A model generated the notes under the pieces. That model ran no database searches. It was not told the DNA's origin and worked only from the letters and a program-made list of their open reading frames with translations. A program made the translations under genes and the position numbers. A DNA stretch of 57,096 bases. Source: Minwuia sp. (GTDB lineage: Bacteria > Pseudomonadota > Alphaproteobacteria > Minwuiales > Minwuiaceae). Location: contig JARGNO010000008.1 in NCBI GenBank assembly GCA_029213165.1, positions 1 to 57,096 of the forward strand, in the 5' to 3' direction. This document shows positions 48,915 to 57,096 of this stretch, in pieces (within the stretch, counting starts at the first letter, position 1; the number at the start of each line of letters is the position of its first letter).

Positions 48915-49676
48915 ATGGGCGTTCTGCCGGGCACATCACCTGAAACAACTGCCGACGCGGGCTTTGGCCTCGAACTGCGCGGTCTTTCCGTCGCCTATGG
49001 CGCGCGGACGATCCTGCGCGACCTGTCGCTGGATGTGCCGTCGGGCAGTACGACCTGTTTGCTGGGACCGAGCGGGATCGGCAAGTCCACCCTGCTGCGG
49101 CGGGTGGCCGGACTGATCGACGGACCCGGCACGGTAAGGGCAACCGATGGCCTGCCGCTGACGGGCCGCGCGGCGCTGATGGGGCAGGGGGACGGGTTGC
49201 TGCCCTGGCTGAGTGCGCTGGACAATGTCCTGCTCGGTTCACGGCTGCGCGGTGAGCGGGCGGACCGCGACCGGGGTCTCGCCATGCTCGCCCGCGTGGG
49301 GTTGGCGGAGGCAGCCGCTTCGCGACCGGCAACCCTGTCCGGTGGGATGCGCCAGCGTGTGGCACTGGCCCGCACGCTGATGGAGGATTGCCCGCTGGTC
49401 CTGATGGATGAACCCTTCTCCGCCGTGGATGCGCTTACCCGGCTCCGCTTGCAGGACCTGGCCGCCGAGATGCTGGCCGGTCACACGGTGCTGATGGTGA
49501 CCCATGACCCGTGGGAGGCGATCCGCATCAGTCACGCGATCACGGTCATGACAGGCGATCCGGCGACGATCAGCCTGACCCTGAAACCGGACGGGGGCAC
49601 GCCGCGCGCCATCGACACCGATACCGCCCGTGATCACTGGCGACAGCTGATGGACGCGCTTGGGGAAATGGCATGA
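48915..49676 (+). CDS. thiZ: thiamine-precursor ABC transporter, ATP-binding protein (ThiZ-like)
   Basis: A 253-residue ABC ATPase. Walker A is LLGPSGIGKSTLLRRVAG near residues 49-66, the signature LSGGMRQRVALAR near 141, Walker B LVLMDEPFSA, and the H-loop VTHDPWEA. It follows the TPP riboswitch directly, which identifies the operon's substrate class as thiamine or a pyrimidine precursor (HMP or formylaminopyrimidine). It overlaps the permease gene by four bases. Confidence 0.92.
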   Translation: MGVLPGTSPETTADAGFGLELRGLSVAYGARTILRDLSLDVPSGSTTCLLGPSGIGKSTLLRRVAGLIDGPGTVRATDGLPLTGRAALMGQGDGLLPWLSALDNVLLGSRLRGERADRDRGLAMLARVGLAEAAASRPATLSGGMRQRVALARTLMEDCPLVLMDEPFSAVDALTRLRLQDLAAEMLAGHTVLMVTHDPWEAIRISHAITVMTGDPATISLTLKPDGGTPRAIDTDTARDHWRQLMDALGEMA

Positions 49677-50443
49677 GCCGTTTTCTGACCGCGACCGTCA
49701 CCACCTGCGTGTTGCTGGGTCTCTGGCAGGGCTATGTCTGGGTCAGCGGGATCGAGCCATTCCTGCTGCCCGGCCCGATTGCCGTCTTCGAGACCCTGTT
49801 CGCACGCCATGAGCTGATCCTGCGTCACCTGGGCACCACGGCGCAGGAGATCGTGCTGGGACTGCTGATCGGCACCCTGCTGGGTGTGACCGCAGCCATC
49901 CTGATCCATGCCATTCCGGCCGCACGTCGCATTGGCTTGCCGTTGCTGGTCATCAGTCAGGCCGTGCCGGTCTTCGCGCTGGCACCATTGCTGGTGCTCT
50001 GGCTCGGTTACGGCCTCTGGTCAAAGGTCGCGATGGCGGTCCTGATCATCTTCTTCCCCGTGACCACGGCATTCCTCGACGGCCTGCGACGGACGGAGCC
50101 GGGGATGCTCGACCTGGCCAGCATCATGTCGGCAACCCTGTCGCCCTTCGGACGGACCGTCGCGCTGATGCTGCATGTCCGGATTCCGGCGGCCCTGCCA
50201 GCGTTGGCATCGGGGCTGCGTGTGGCAACCGGTGTTGCCCCCATCGGCGCGGTGGTGGGTGAATGGGTCGGGTCCAGTGCCGGGCTCGGCTATCTGATGC
50301 TGCATGCCAATGGCCGGATGCAGATCGACCTGCTGTTCGCTGCGCTCTTCGTCCTGGCGCTGTTTTCCGTGCTGCTCTGGCTCAGCGTTGATGCCCTGCT
50401 CAGGCGGGCATTGCCCTGGCAACCGGACAGCTTTGCCCGATGA
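49673..50443 (+). CDS. thiX: thiamine-precursor ABC transporter, permease (ThiX-like)
   Basis: A 256-residue BPD-type permease with about six membrane segments, for example FLTATVTTCVLLGLWQGYVW, EIVLGLLIGTLLGVTAAILI and LLFAALFVLALFSVLLWLSV. The EAA loop region is around residues 150-180. It is similar in type to taurine/nitrate-type (SsuC/TauC-like) permeases, the family to which ThiX belongs. Translationally coupled to both neighbours. Confidence 0.9.
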   Translation: MSRFLTATVTTCVLLGLWQGYVWVSGIEPFLLPGPIAVFETLFARHELILRHLGTTAQEIVLGLLIGTLLGVTAAILIHAIPAARRIGLPLLVISQAVPVFALAPLLVLWLGYGLWSKVAMAVLIIFFPVTTAFLDGLRRTEPGMLDLASIMSATLSPFGRTVALMLHVRIPAALPALASGLRVATGVAPIGAVVGEWVGSSAGLGYLMLHANGRMQIDLLFAALFVLALFSVLLWLSVDALLRRALPWQPDSFAR

Positions 50444-50484
50444 GAAAATATCCCCATTTTTCAGAACATTGGAGTGAATATCTC

Positions 50485-51444
50485 ATGAAAAGGATCTTGC
50501 CGCTGATGCTGTCGGCCCTGCTGCTGACCGCAACCGCATTGCCCGTCCGGGCGGCTGACAGGCTGACCGTCCTGCTGGACTGGTTCGTCAATCCCGACCA
50601 CGGCCCCCTGTATGTCGCGCAACAGATCGGCGCTTTCGAACGGCGCGATCTGGAGGTGACCTTCATCGCCCCCGCCGACCCGAACGATCCGCCGAAACTG
50701 GTGGCGGCCAAACAGGCGGAACTGGCCATCTCCTACCAGCCGCAGCTGCATATCCAGGTGGCGCAGGGCCTGCCGCTCCGGCGCATCGGCACGTTGGTGG
50801 CGACACCGCTCAACAGTCTGGTGGTCCTGGCCGACGGGCCGATCAGGTCGCTGGCGGACCTGAAGGGCAAGCGTATCGGCTTCTCTGTTGGCGGGTTCGA
50901 GGACGCGATCCTGGGCGCGATGCTTGCGCCGCACGGGCTTTCGCTTTCGGATGTGGAATTGATCAATGTCAATTTCTCGCTCTCGCCCGCGCTCTATGCT
51001 GGGCAGGTCGATGCAGTGATCGGCGCGTTCCGCAATTTCGAGCTGAACCAGATGGACATTGTCGGCAAGCCGGGCCGGGCATTCTTTGTGGAGGCGGAGG
51101 GCGTGCCCGCATACGATGAACTGATCATTGTCTCGCACAGGGACACGGTCGATGACCCCCGTCATGTGCTTTTCCTGGCGGCGATCGAGGAAGCCGTGCA
51201 GTACATGGTCAATGATCCGAAGGGTGCGTGGGAAATGTTCCTGGCCGCCAACCCGGATCTGGACGATGAACTCAACCGTCGGGCATGGCGCGACACGCTG
51301 CCCCGCTTCGCATTGCGTCCGGCTGCGCTGGATCAGGGACGTTATGCCCGTTTCGCGGCATTCCTGGTGGAGCAGGGGCTGATCGAAAAAGCCGCTCCGG
51401 TGAGCGAATATGCGGTCGAAGCAGGTCGACAAGACGGGCGCTGA
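50485..51444 (+). CDS. thiY: thiamine-precursor ABC transporter, substrate-binding protein (ThiY-like)
   Basis: A 319-residue periplasmic binding protein of the NMT1/THI5-like family. Signal peptide of about 24 residues ends near PVRAADR. The mature protein starts LTVLLDWFVNPDHGPLYVAQ, a hallmark of THI5-like pyrimidine-binding proteins, and continues ISYQPQLHIQVAQGLPL and GFSVGGFEDAILGAML. The ATG at 50485 follows GGAG with a 10-base gap; an upstream in-frame start would spoil the signal peptide. Probably binds HMP or formylaminopyrimidine. Confidence 0.92.
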   Translation: MKRILPLMLSALLLTATALPVRAADRLTVLLDWFVNPDHGPLYVAQQIGAFERRDLEVTFIAPADPNDPPKLVAAKQAELAISYQPQLHIQVAQGLPLRRIGTLVATPLNSLVVLADGPIRSLADLKGKRIGFSVGGFEDAILGAMLAPHGLSLSDVELINVNFSLSPALYAGQVDAVIGAFRNFELNQMDIVGKPGRAFFVEAEGVPAYDELIIVSHRDTVDDPRHVLFLAAIEEAVQYMVNDPKGAWEMFLAANPDLDDELNRRAWRDTLPRFALRPAALDQGRYARFAAFLVEQGLIEKAAPVSEYAVEAGRQDGR

Positions 51445-51458
51445 GGCAATATGTAATA

Positions 51459-51497
51459 CGCAACAGACCGGCGGTCAGTTAACGTCGGTCTGTTGCG
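51459..51497. terminator. 12-base inverted repeat after thiY (terminator or operator)
   Basis: CGCAACAGACCG (51459-51470) and CGGTCTGTTGCG (51486-51497) pair perfectly across a 15-base loop, between thiY and the monooxygenase gene. No T-run follows, so a factor-independent terminator is not certain. It could equally be a binding site for a regulator of the downstream gene. Confidence 0.55.
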
Positions 51498-51521
51498 GCC
51501 AGCTTGGGGAGGACCATGGGC

Positions 51522-53024
51522 ATGAACGTCAATGTTGCGGTTCAGCAGGAAACGGATCAGGCAGCGACGCATTTCGATGTGCTGATCGTCGGCGCCGGCA
51601 TCTCCGGGATCGATGCCGCCTATCACCTGCAGCAACATTGCCCGGAACGCAGCTTTGCCCTGCTGGAGAATCAGGAGAGCTTTGGCGGCACCTGGCTGAC
51701 CCATACCTATCCCGGTATCCGTTCCGACAGTGACCTGTTCACTTTCGGCTATGGCTGGAAGCCTTGGCACGGCAAGCCCATCGCACGGGCCGACAAGATC
51801 CTGAACTACCTGAACGAGGTGCTGGACGAGCAGGATATACGCCGCCACATCCGCTACCAGCGTCAGGTCAGGTCCGCGACATGGTCCAGTGAAACACAAA
51901 CCTGGACCCTGGAGATCCTGCAGCGCGACACGGGCGAGACCGTGCAGATGACCTGCAATTTCCTCTGGATGTGTCAGGGCTACTACAAGCATCAGGAAGG
52001 TTACACGCCGGATTTCCCAGGCATGGCCGACTTCAAGGGACAGATCGTGCATCCGCAGCGCTGGCCCGAAGATCTGGACTACAAGGGCAAGAAGGTCGTC
52101 GTGATCGGCTCCGGAGCCACCGCCGCGACGCTGATCCCGGCCATGGCTGACGATTGCGCGCACATCACGATGCTGCAGCGGTCACCGACCTATTTCGCCG
52201 CCCGCCCCAACGTCAACGAACTGGCGGAGCAGTTGCGCAGCCTGGACATTCCGGAGGAGTGGACGCATGAGATCGTGCGCCGCAACATCCTGAAGGAACA
52301 GCAGATGATCACCGCCGCCGCAGTCCATACCCCGGATGCGGTGAAGCAGCAGTTGCTGACCATGGCGAAGGAATACCTGGGCGACGGCTTCGATATCGAC
52401 AAGCATTTCACCCCGTCCTACCGCCCCTGGCAGCAGCGCCTCGCCCTGATCCCGGACGGCGATCTCTATCAGAAACTGAAGACCGGCAAGGCATCAGTGG
52501 TGACCGACCAGATCGAGACATTCACCGGGAGTGGTATCAGGCTGAAGTCCGGTGACGAGCTGGAGGCCGATATCATCGTCACCGCGACGGGCTTCAACAT
52601 GGCGATCCTGGGTGATATCGCCTTCACCATCGACGGCAAGCCGATGAATTTCGCCGACCGGATCACCTGGCGCGGCTTCATGTATTCGGACTTTCCCAAC
52701 ATGGCCTGGGTCTTTGGCTACTTCAGGGCAAGCTGGACACTGCGTGCCGACCTGATCTCCGCCTTTGTCACGCGGTTGCTGAATCACATGGCACGGAAGG
52801 GTGTGAATTCCGTGACCCCGGAACTGCGGGAACAGGATCAGGGCATGAAGCTCGGCCCCTTCATCGACCCGGAGAACTTCAATCCCGGCTATGTAAGCCG
52901 CAGTCTGGACCGGATGCCGAAACAGGGCGACCATGAGCCGTGGCAGTTCGAGCATGACTATTTTGCCGAGAAGGACATCCTGCCGGTGGCCGATCTGGAA
53001 GACGGTTCCCTGGTCTATCGCTGA
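51522..53024 (+). CDS. flavin-containing Baeyer-Villiger-type monooxygenase
   Basis: A 500-residue class B flavoprotein monooxygenase using FAD and NADPH. The FAD motif is VLIVGAGISGIDAAYHL near residues 19-35. The BVMO/FMO fingerprint reads FKGQIVHPQRWPEDLDY, matching FxGxxxHxxxWP, and is followed by the NADPH motif VVVIGSGATAATL. TPSYRPWQQRLALIPDGDLY is typical of cyclohexanone/steroid-type BVMO relatives. The ATG at 51522 has GGGGAGG nine bases upstream; 51516 is possible. Likely converts ketones to esters or lactones; substrate unknown. Confidence 0.92.
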   Translation: MNVNVAVQQETDQAATHFDVLIVGAGISGIDAAYHLQQHCPERSFALLENQESFGGTWLTHTYPGIRSDSDLFTFGYGWKPWHGKPIARADKILNYLNEVLDEQDIRRHIRYQRQVRSATWSSETQTWTLEILQRDTGETVQMTCNFLWMCQGYYKHQEGYTPDFPGMADFKGQIVHPQRWPEDLDYKGKKVVVIGSGATAATLIPAMADDCAHITMLQRSPTYFAARPNVNELAEQLRSLDIPEEWTHEIVRRNILKEQQMITAAAVHTPDAVKQQLLTMAKEYLGDGFDIDKHFTPSYRPWQQRLALIPDGDLYQKLKTGKASVVTDQIETFTGSGIRLKSGDELEADIIVTATGFNMAILGDIAFTIDGKPMNFADRITWRGFMYSDFPNMAWVFGYFRASWTLRADLISAFVTRLLNHMARKGVNSVTPELREQDQGMKLGPFIDPENFNPGYVSRSLDRMPKQGDHEPWQFEHDYFAEKDILPVADLEDGSLVYR

Positions 53025-53042
53025 ACCGCGTCCGGGTGCCGG

Positions 53043-53903
53043 TCAGTCGGGCGTATCGATGGGGACATTGTCGATCAGGCGGGCCTTGCCCAGGTAGACA
53101 GCCGCGAAGGCACGGGCAGGGCGCTTGGGCCGGTGGCTGAGTTCCAGCGTCTGCGCATCGCGCACCTCCAGGTAGTCCACCTGGCCAAACCCGGATTTTT
53201 CCAGGCGCTTCAGGCCCCTGTCGATGGTGCTGCGCACATCCTCACCGCGCCCTGCGGTCTCCGCAATATCAGTCAGGATGCCGAAGAGTTGCGGTGCAAC
53301 CGCGCGCTCGGATTCCGTCAGATGCCAGTTTCGCGATGACATGGCGAGGCCGTCAGCCTCCCGCACCGTGTCGATACCCCGGATATCGACGGGAATGTTC
53401 AGGTCCGCCACCATGCGGCGAACCACCATGAGCTGCTGATAGTCCTTGCGTCCGAAATAGGCCCGGTCCGGCAGGCACTGCAGCAGCAATTTCGTGACGA
53501 CCACCGCGACCCCGCCGAAATGTCCTGCCCTGGTGGCGCCGCAGAGGCAGTCCGTCAGACCGGCGACCTCGACACTGGTGGCGAAGCCGGATGGGTACAT
53601 CTCCTCCGGCAAGGGCGACCAGATCGCATCAACGCCGGCCTTGGCCAGCATGGCCGCATCGCGGTCCATGTCGCGGGGATAGGCCTCCAGGTCCGATGCC
53701 CGATCGAACTGCTTCGGATTGACGAAGATGGAGACCACGGTCCGGTCGTTCTGTGCCCTGGAATTGCGGACCAGGGACATGTGTCCGTCGTGCAGGAAGC
53801 CCATGGTGGGCACCATGCCGACGCTCTCGCCTGACTGCCGCCACCCGCTGACCCGTTCCCGCAACGCGCGCACGGTTGTGATGATTTCTGGACTCTGGTT
53901 CAT
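53043..53903 (-). CDS. panC: pantothenate synthetase
   Basis: Joins pantoate and beta-alanine with ATP to form pantothenate, the vitamin precursor of CoA. The 286-residue protein has MVPTMGFLHDGHMSLVRNSR with the HIGH-like HDGH, VSIFVNPKQFDRASDLEAYP, YFGRKDYQQLMVVRRMV, and the KMSKS-equivalent AMSSRNWHL. panB is not adjacent. Convergent with the monooxygenase gene. Confidence 0.96.
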   Translation of the reverse strand: MNQSPEIITTVRALRERVSGWRQSGESVGMVPTMGFLHDGHMSLVRNSRAQNDRTVVSIFVNPKQFDRASDLEAYPRDMDRDAAMLAKAGVDAIWSPLPEEMYPSGFATSVEVAGLTDCLCGATRAGHFGGVAVVVTKLLLQCLPDRAYFGRKDYQQLMVVRRMVADLNIPVDIRGIDTVREADGLAMSSRNWHLTESERAVAPQLFGILTDIAETAGRGEDVRSTIDRGLKRLEKSGFGQVDYLEVRDAQTLELSHRPKRPARAFAAVYLGKARLIDNVPIDTPD

Positions 53904-53930
53904 GGTTTCAGGTGCTGTTGCTTGCGGTCA

Positions 53931-54410
53931 TCAGGAGGCGCTGGCGACCCGGTCACCGTCAATGCTGACAGGCTTCACCGTCGGAACAGGTTCCTGATCC
54001 GGCTTGGACCGCAGGATGGCCTTCAGCGGTTCATCCATCATGCCCTTGCCGTCCGACTTCCGCACCTGGCCCTCCAGGTGTGCGCCCGCCTCCATGGCGA
54101 GGGAGGTGTGCCAGATATCGCCGACAACCCGCGCCGTCCTGGCCAGGGTGACCACCTCACCGTGAATGCGTCCACTGACCTGGCCCCGAATGTCGACATG
54201 ACTGGCCCGGACTTCACCCTCGACCGAAGCGCCGGTTCCGACAATCAGCTTGCCGCACTTGATGTCGCCGACAACCCGCCCATCGACATGCACCTCCCCA
54301 TCGGTGGTCATGTCACCCGTGATCTCCAGGCCGCGACTGATGATGGAGGGCGGCGAGGGCTCGGTCTTGCGACCAGCCTCAGCCCTTGGCGTCTTCGACT
54401 TTGAAAACAT
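53931..54410 (-). CDS. bactofilin
   Basis: A 159-residue bactofilin (DUF583), a beta-helical polymer-forming cytoskeletal protein. After a disordered N-terminus the repeated Gly/Val pattern runs from about residue 25 to 125: ISRGLEITGDMTTDGEVHVD, GRVVGDIKCGKLIVGTG, GQVSGRIHGEVVTLARTARV. Bactofilins recruit peptidoglycan hydrolases and help set cell shape or appendages. It overlaps the end of the upstream M23 peptidase gene by 32 bases, the typical functional pairing. Confidence 0.93.
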   Translation of the reverse strand: MFSKSKTPRAEAGRKTEPSPPSIISRGLEITGDMTTDGEVHVDGRVVGDIKCGKLIVGTGASVEGEVRASHVDIRGQVSGRIHGEVVTLARTARVVGDIWHTSLAMEAGAHLEGQVRKSDGKGMMDEPLKAILRSKPDQEPVPTVKPVSIDGDRVASAS

Positions 54411-56037
54411 TGCGTCCCGCCTTCAGGAATTGCTCCGGATCGACAAGTTCCCCCTGGAACTCGATCTCGTAGTGTACGTGGCTGCCGGTACTGCGACCGC
54501 TGGACCCCATTCTACCAACCTGATCGTGGAAAGCGACCCGGTCACCCACCTTGACGTCGATGGAGCGCAAGTGTCCGTAACGCGTGATGAATCCGGCACC
54601 GTGATCGACCTCGACCATCCGGCCATAGGCACCGTTCCAGTTCGCGAAGGTCACGATACCCGGTGCCGTGGCATGGATCGGGGTCCTGGGCGGCGCGGCA
54701 ATGTCGATGCCCTTGTGGACGGAGCGGCGACCGTTGATGGGGTCCTTCCGCTTGCCGAACTTCGACGAGATGTAGCCAACCACTGTCGGACGGGCGAGGG
54801 GCACACGCTCCAGCAGCACCTGCATCGTTTCCCAGCGTGCGAGGTCCTGTTCCAGCGTGCCGACCACATGCTCGAAGCTGTCCTCCGGTGCGTCGATCGC
54901 GAGATCGATCTGTGGCCCGCCCTGTCCGGCGGTGTCCTCCCGCGCGGCGGCGAGCAGCCTGTCCAGCGGCAGGCCGGTTTGCTGCAGCGTCCGGGTCAGG
55001 GTGCCGATGTTGCGCCGTGCCCGCTCACCCACACCGCGCAGCAGCACAAGCTGGTTCTGCCGCACATCGTCCAGCCGCGATTCAAGATTGTCGACCAGTC
55101 CGGCCAGCGCGGAACCACGTTGCTCGGCAAGTACCTGACCCTGATGCGTGTCTGTCAGGGCGTCTGCGGTCGCAGCCAGTCGCCGACGCAGATCGGCATT
55201 GCTGCGACGGGTCTCGCCCAGATCGTTGCGCAGGACGCCAAGCTGAATGGCAAGCCTGCTGGCCTCCGACATGGCCAGATCCCGTGCATCGGCAGTGGAG
55301 GAAAGCTGACGACCACGATCCTTCAACTGCTGACGCAGGGCCAGCATGCCTTCGGTCGTCTCGTTGAGTGCCGCCTGCATGGCGCTGATCTGCTGCGCCT
55401 GCTCGCGCCGGACACCTGCCAGGGCCCGTTGGCCGTTGGATGCACCGGCCAACGCGGCAGACATCTCGACCAGGCGCTGCTCGACAAGCTGGGTCGACGC
55501 AAGGCGCTCCTTCAGCTGGCGGTTGAGACTCGCGACCTCATGATCAAGGTCAGCAGTTGCCGAGCGGGTGCGACGGTAGTCGTTCTCGACGGTCGCAAGG
55601 CGGATCTGAGCCTGTGTCAACTCACCCTCAAGCTCACTTCGTGTCGCAAGAAGTCGCCGCAACTCGCTGTACTGGCGTTCAATTTCTGTTGTCGCGTTGG
55701 AGTAATGTGCCTGCGTCGCGGCCAGCATGCCGTTCAGCCGCATACGCTGCCGCTCCAGATCGAGAATGGTCGATTGCTGGATCGCAATGACATCCGCCCG
55801 CCGCTCCCGATCGAATGTCGCGTACGACATCCAGCCGACAAGCGTCGCAAGCGCAACGAGTACACTGACCTGAAATCCGGTTCCGATGGTGAGGTAACGG
55901 ACCCGCGCGTCCACCCTCACAATGACGTTGCGTTCAGGCAAAATGCGCTGAACGCGGTCCCACAACTGCGCCAACGCGCCAACCTCCTGCAAAGTTCGCC
56001 ATCGGTTCCGGTCTGCAACGGTCCGATGATCAATCAT
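54379..56037 (-). CDS. M23-family peptidoglycan endopeptidase with coiled coil
   Basis: A 552-residue membrane-anchored LytM-type protein. One transmembrane segment lies near residues 55-75 (VSVLVALATLVGWMSYATF). A long coiled coil covers about 75-330, as in EnvC-like or DipM-like factors, and the C-terminal M23 domain has the zinc sites HKGIDIA near 440 and HVHYEIEF near 519. ERVPLARPTVVGYISSKFGK starts the catalytic domain. The ATG at 56037 is preferred to one 17 codons earlier. The pairing with bactofilin suggests control of localised wall cutting. Confidence 0.93.
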   Translation of the reverse strand: MIDHRTVADRNRWRTLQEVGALAQLWDRVQRILPERNVIVRVDARVRYLTIGTGFQVSVLVALATLVGWMSYATFDRERRADVIAIQQSTILDLERQRMRLNGMLAATQAHYSNATTEIERQYSELRRLLATRSELEGELTQAQIRLATVENDYRRTRSATADLDHEVASLNRQLKERLASTQLVEQRLVEMSAALAGASNGQRALAGVRREQAQQISAMQAALNETTEGMLALRQQLKDRGRQLSSTADARDLAMSEASRLAIQLGVLRNDLGETRRSNADLRRRLAATADALTDTHQGQVLAEQRGSALAGLVDNLESRLDDVRQNQLVLLRGVGERARRNIGTLTRTLQQTGLPLDRLLAAAREDTAGQGGPQIDLAIDAPEDSFEHVVGTLEQDLARWETMQVLLERVPLARPTVVGYISSKFGKRKDPINGRRSVHKGIDIAAPPRTPIHATAPGIVTFANWNGAYGRMVEVDHGAGFITRYGHLRSIDVKVGDRVAFHDQVGRMGSSGRSTGSHVHYEIEFQGELVDPEQFLKAGRNVFKVEDAKG

Positions 56038-56077
56038 GTTTATCCGGCCATGCCACCCTGACGCCGGAACGCGGTCG

Positions 56078-56106
56078 ATAAAACGCAAATCAGCCGATCA
56101 GTTCAA
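56078..56106 (-). promoter_or_regulatory. probable sigma-70 promoter for the M23-bactofilin operon
   Basis: On the minus strand TTGAAC (56106-56101) and TTTTAT (56083-56078) are 17 bases apart, about 40 bases before the M23 gene start. Both hexamers are good and the region contains no other feature. Confidence 0.55.
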
Positions 56107-56132
56107 CGACAAAAATTTATTGACAGTGTCGA

Positions 56133-56966
56133 TCATGCATCAATGCCGGGCAGGGGGTCTGCCAGGGGTTCATACATCCCCGGTTCCATTCCGGCTTCAC
56201 GTCTTGCGGGCTCATTGAACGGACGCTTCAGCTTTCCGCGGAAACCGGCGCGCACAAGGTCATGCCAGTGACTTTCCAGTTCTGCCCCGCCCAGTCCGGT
56301 CAACTGGCCGAACCAGCGTGTCGCCGTGGCAACATGCGTGATCTCGTCACGGTAGATGACCGAGAGGACCTCTGCGGTTGCCTCGTCACCCAACCGTCGC
56401 ATCCGTTCGATCATGGCAGGTGTCACATCAAGTCCGCGCGCCTCCAGCACCATATGGGCCACTGCCAGCCGGGCGGTCAGATCGTGGGCCGTTTCCATCG
56501 CCGCTTCCCAAAGCCCGTCATGCGCCGGCAGGTCCCCGTAGTCTGCGTCCAGGTCCCGCAGTCGCCGGCGCAGCATCAGGAAGTGCCGGGCCTCGTCATC
56601 CGCGACCCGCAGCCAGTCATCGAAGAACTGTTGCGGAAGGGTTGGCGAGGCGAACCGCGCCACCAGATCGACGGCCAGATCGATTGCATTGAGTTCGATA
56701 TGGGCGATGGCATGGATCAGCGCGACACGCGTTGCGCGGGTTCCGCCCTTGCGCCGCCGCGGCATCTCGCGGGGCGGCAGCAATTCCGGGCGGGGCGGCC
56801 GCGCCGGGCGCACCGGTGCCGCCGGTTCCCCACGCAATCTGTAGCGGCCAGCCACCCAGTCTGCCTGCAGACGGCGCGTCGCCTCGGCCTTCTCCACCGC
56901 ATTGGCAATGGAAAGGACCGACGACGCGGCCGCCGTCAGGGATTCTTCTGGCACGATGCGGGTCAA
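56133..56966 (-). CDS. DUF455-family ferritin-like protein
   Basis: A 277-residue protein of the ferritin-like superfamily. A four-helix diiron-type core shows repeated Glu/His ligands: AHIELNAIDLAVDL, DDEARHFLMLRRRLR, AHMVLEARGLDV and YRDEITHVATATRWF. The family (DUF455) is widespread in proteobacteria with no settled function. It starts at a TTG overlapping the stop of the upstream Bcp peroxiredoxin, so the two redox genes are coupled. A GTG four codons later is possible. Confidence 0.88.
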   Translation of the reverse strand: MTRIVPEESLTAAASSVLSIANAVEKAEATRRLQADWVAGRYRLRGEPAAPVRPARPPRPELLPPREMPRRRKGGTRATRVALIHAIAHIELNAIDLAVDLVARFASPTLPQQFFDDWLRVADDEARHFLMLRRRLRDLDADYGDLPAHDGLWEAAMETAHDLTARLAVAHMVLEARGLDVTPAMIERMRRLGDEATAEVLSVIYRDEITHVATATRWFGQLTGLGGAELESHWHDLVRAGFRGKLKRPFNEPARREAGMEPGMYEPLADPLPGIDA

Positions 56967-57096
56967 AGAGCCTTCACGGCCTCCAGCACTTCCTCTGCGT
57001 GCCCAGGCACCTTCACCTTGCGCCAGGTCCTGGCAATCTTGCCGTCCCGCCCGATCAGGAAGGTCGAACGTTCGATTCCCATCGACTTCTTGCCGT
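56963..57096 (-). CDS. bcp: thioredoxin-dependent peroxiredoxin Bcp/PrxQ (C-terminal end only)
   Basis: The last ~44 codons of a peroxiredoxin read GKKSMGIERSTFLIGRDGKI and ARTWRKVKVPGHAEEVLEAV before a TGA at 56965. The KKSMGIERSTFLI segment is characteristic of the Bcp/PrxQ subfamily, which reduces peroxides using thioredoxin. The N-terminal catalytic part lies beyond the window. It is upstream of, and overlaps, the DUF455 gene. Confidence 0.92.
   Translation of the reverse strand, partial: GKKSMGIERSTFLIGRDGKIARTWRKVKVPGHAEEVLEAVKAL

Noticed and set aside
54250-56061. 603-codon plus-strand open frame
   Set aside because: It is antisense to the M23 peptidase and the start of bactofilin, both of which have strong motifs; the translation looks random.

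Overview
The window is a contiguous piece of a high-GC alphaproteobacterial chromosome, most like a Rhodospirillales relative. This rests on gene order and protein content: recG | sdhE-mfd, glnB-glnA, rlpA-dacC-tmk-holB-metG-tatD-MBL hydrolase, lipB, ubiX, panC, and a bactofilin/M23 peptidase pair. Genes are densely packed with many 4-base ATGA overlaps. I see no rRNA, tRNA, CRISPR array, insertion sequence or prophage.

Layout. 1-5.8 kb: DNA repair (recG cut by the window edge, mfd) with the SDH flavinylation factor sdhE. 5.8-8.4 kb: redox and signalling singletons (FrnE-like DsbA protein, SDR, single-domain response regulator, MsrB). 8.5-11.4 kb: GDP-L-fucose synthesis (gmd, fcl) plus a family 2 glycosyltransferase. 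11.5-13.4 kb: nitrogen assimilation, glnB-glnA, with glnA broken by an apparent 14-base deletion at the adenylylation loop and a sigma-54-like promoter before glnB. 13.5-17.3 kb: a decayed formylglycine-generating-enzyme-like gene followed by three proteins I cannot assign. 17.4-25.6 kb: peptidoglycan enzymes (MltB-type transglycosylase, RlpA, D,D-carboxypeptidase) leading into the tmk-holB-metG-tatD-MBL operon.

25.8-35.3 kb is a catabolic region: an aldo/keto reductase; an aryl-CoA operon (flavin monooxygenase, benzoate-CoA-ligase-type enzyme, TauD/TfdA dioxygenase); a convergent TetR-Rieske oxygenase operon with a probable operator; and a lipB-CaiB/BaiF-crotonase operon flanked by two copies of a palindromic intergenic repeat. 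35.5-47.2 kb is a mosaic of small metabolic and detoxification genes: an orphan FliN-like protein, glutathionyl-hydroquinone reductase with a divergent LysR, VOC protein, AlkA, EVE protein, 3-hydroxyisobutyrate-type dehydrogenase, PPOX flavoprotein, GST, MaoC, lipoprotein, ubiX, D-lactate dehydrogenase type oxidase, acyl-CoA synthetase, HCCA isomerase. 47.2-51.4 kb: DUF192 protein, a histone-deacetylase-family hydrolase, and a TPP riboswitch controlling a ThiXYZ-type ABC importer. 51.5-57.1 kb: a Baeyer-Villiger-type monooxygenase, panC, bactofilin plus M23 peptidase, a DUF455 ferritin-like protein, and the end of a Bcp peroxiredoxin.

The most notable observations are the glnA lesion exactly at the adenylylation loop, the hidden FGE-family pseudogene, the two-copy structured repeat around the lipB operon with a compensatory base change, the aryl-CoA/TauD operon, and an unassigned two-gene unit at 14767-17297. 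Family names come from reading motifs in the translated sequence; no database search was run.
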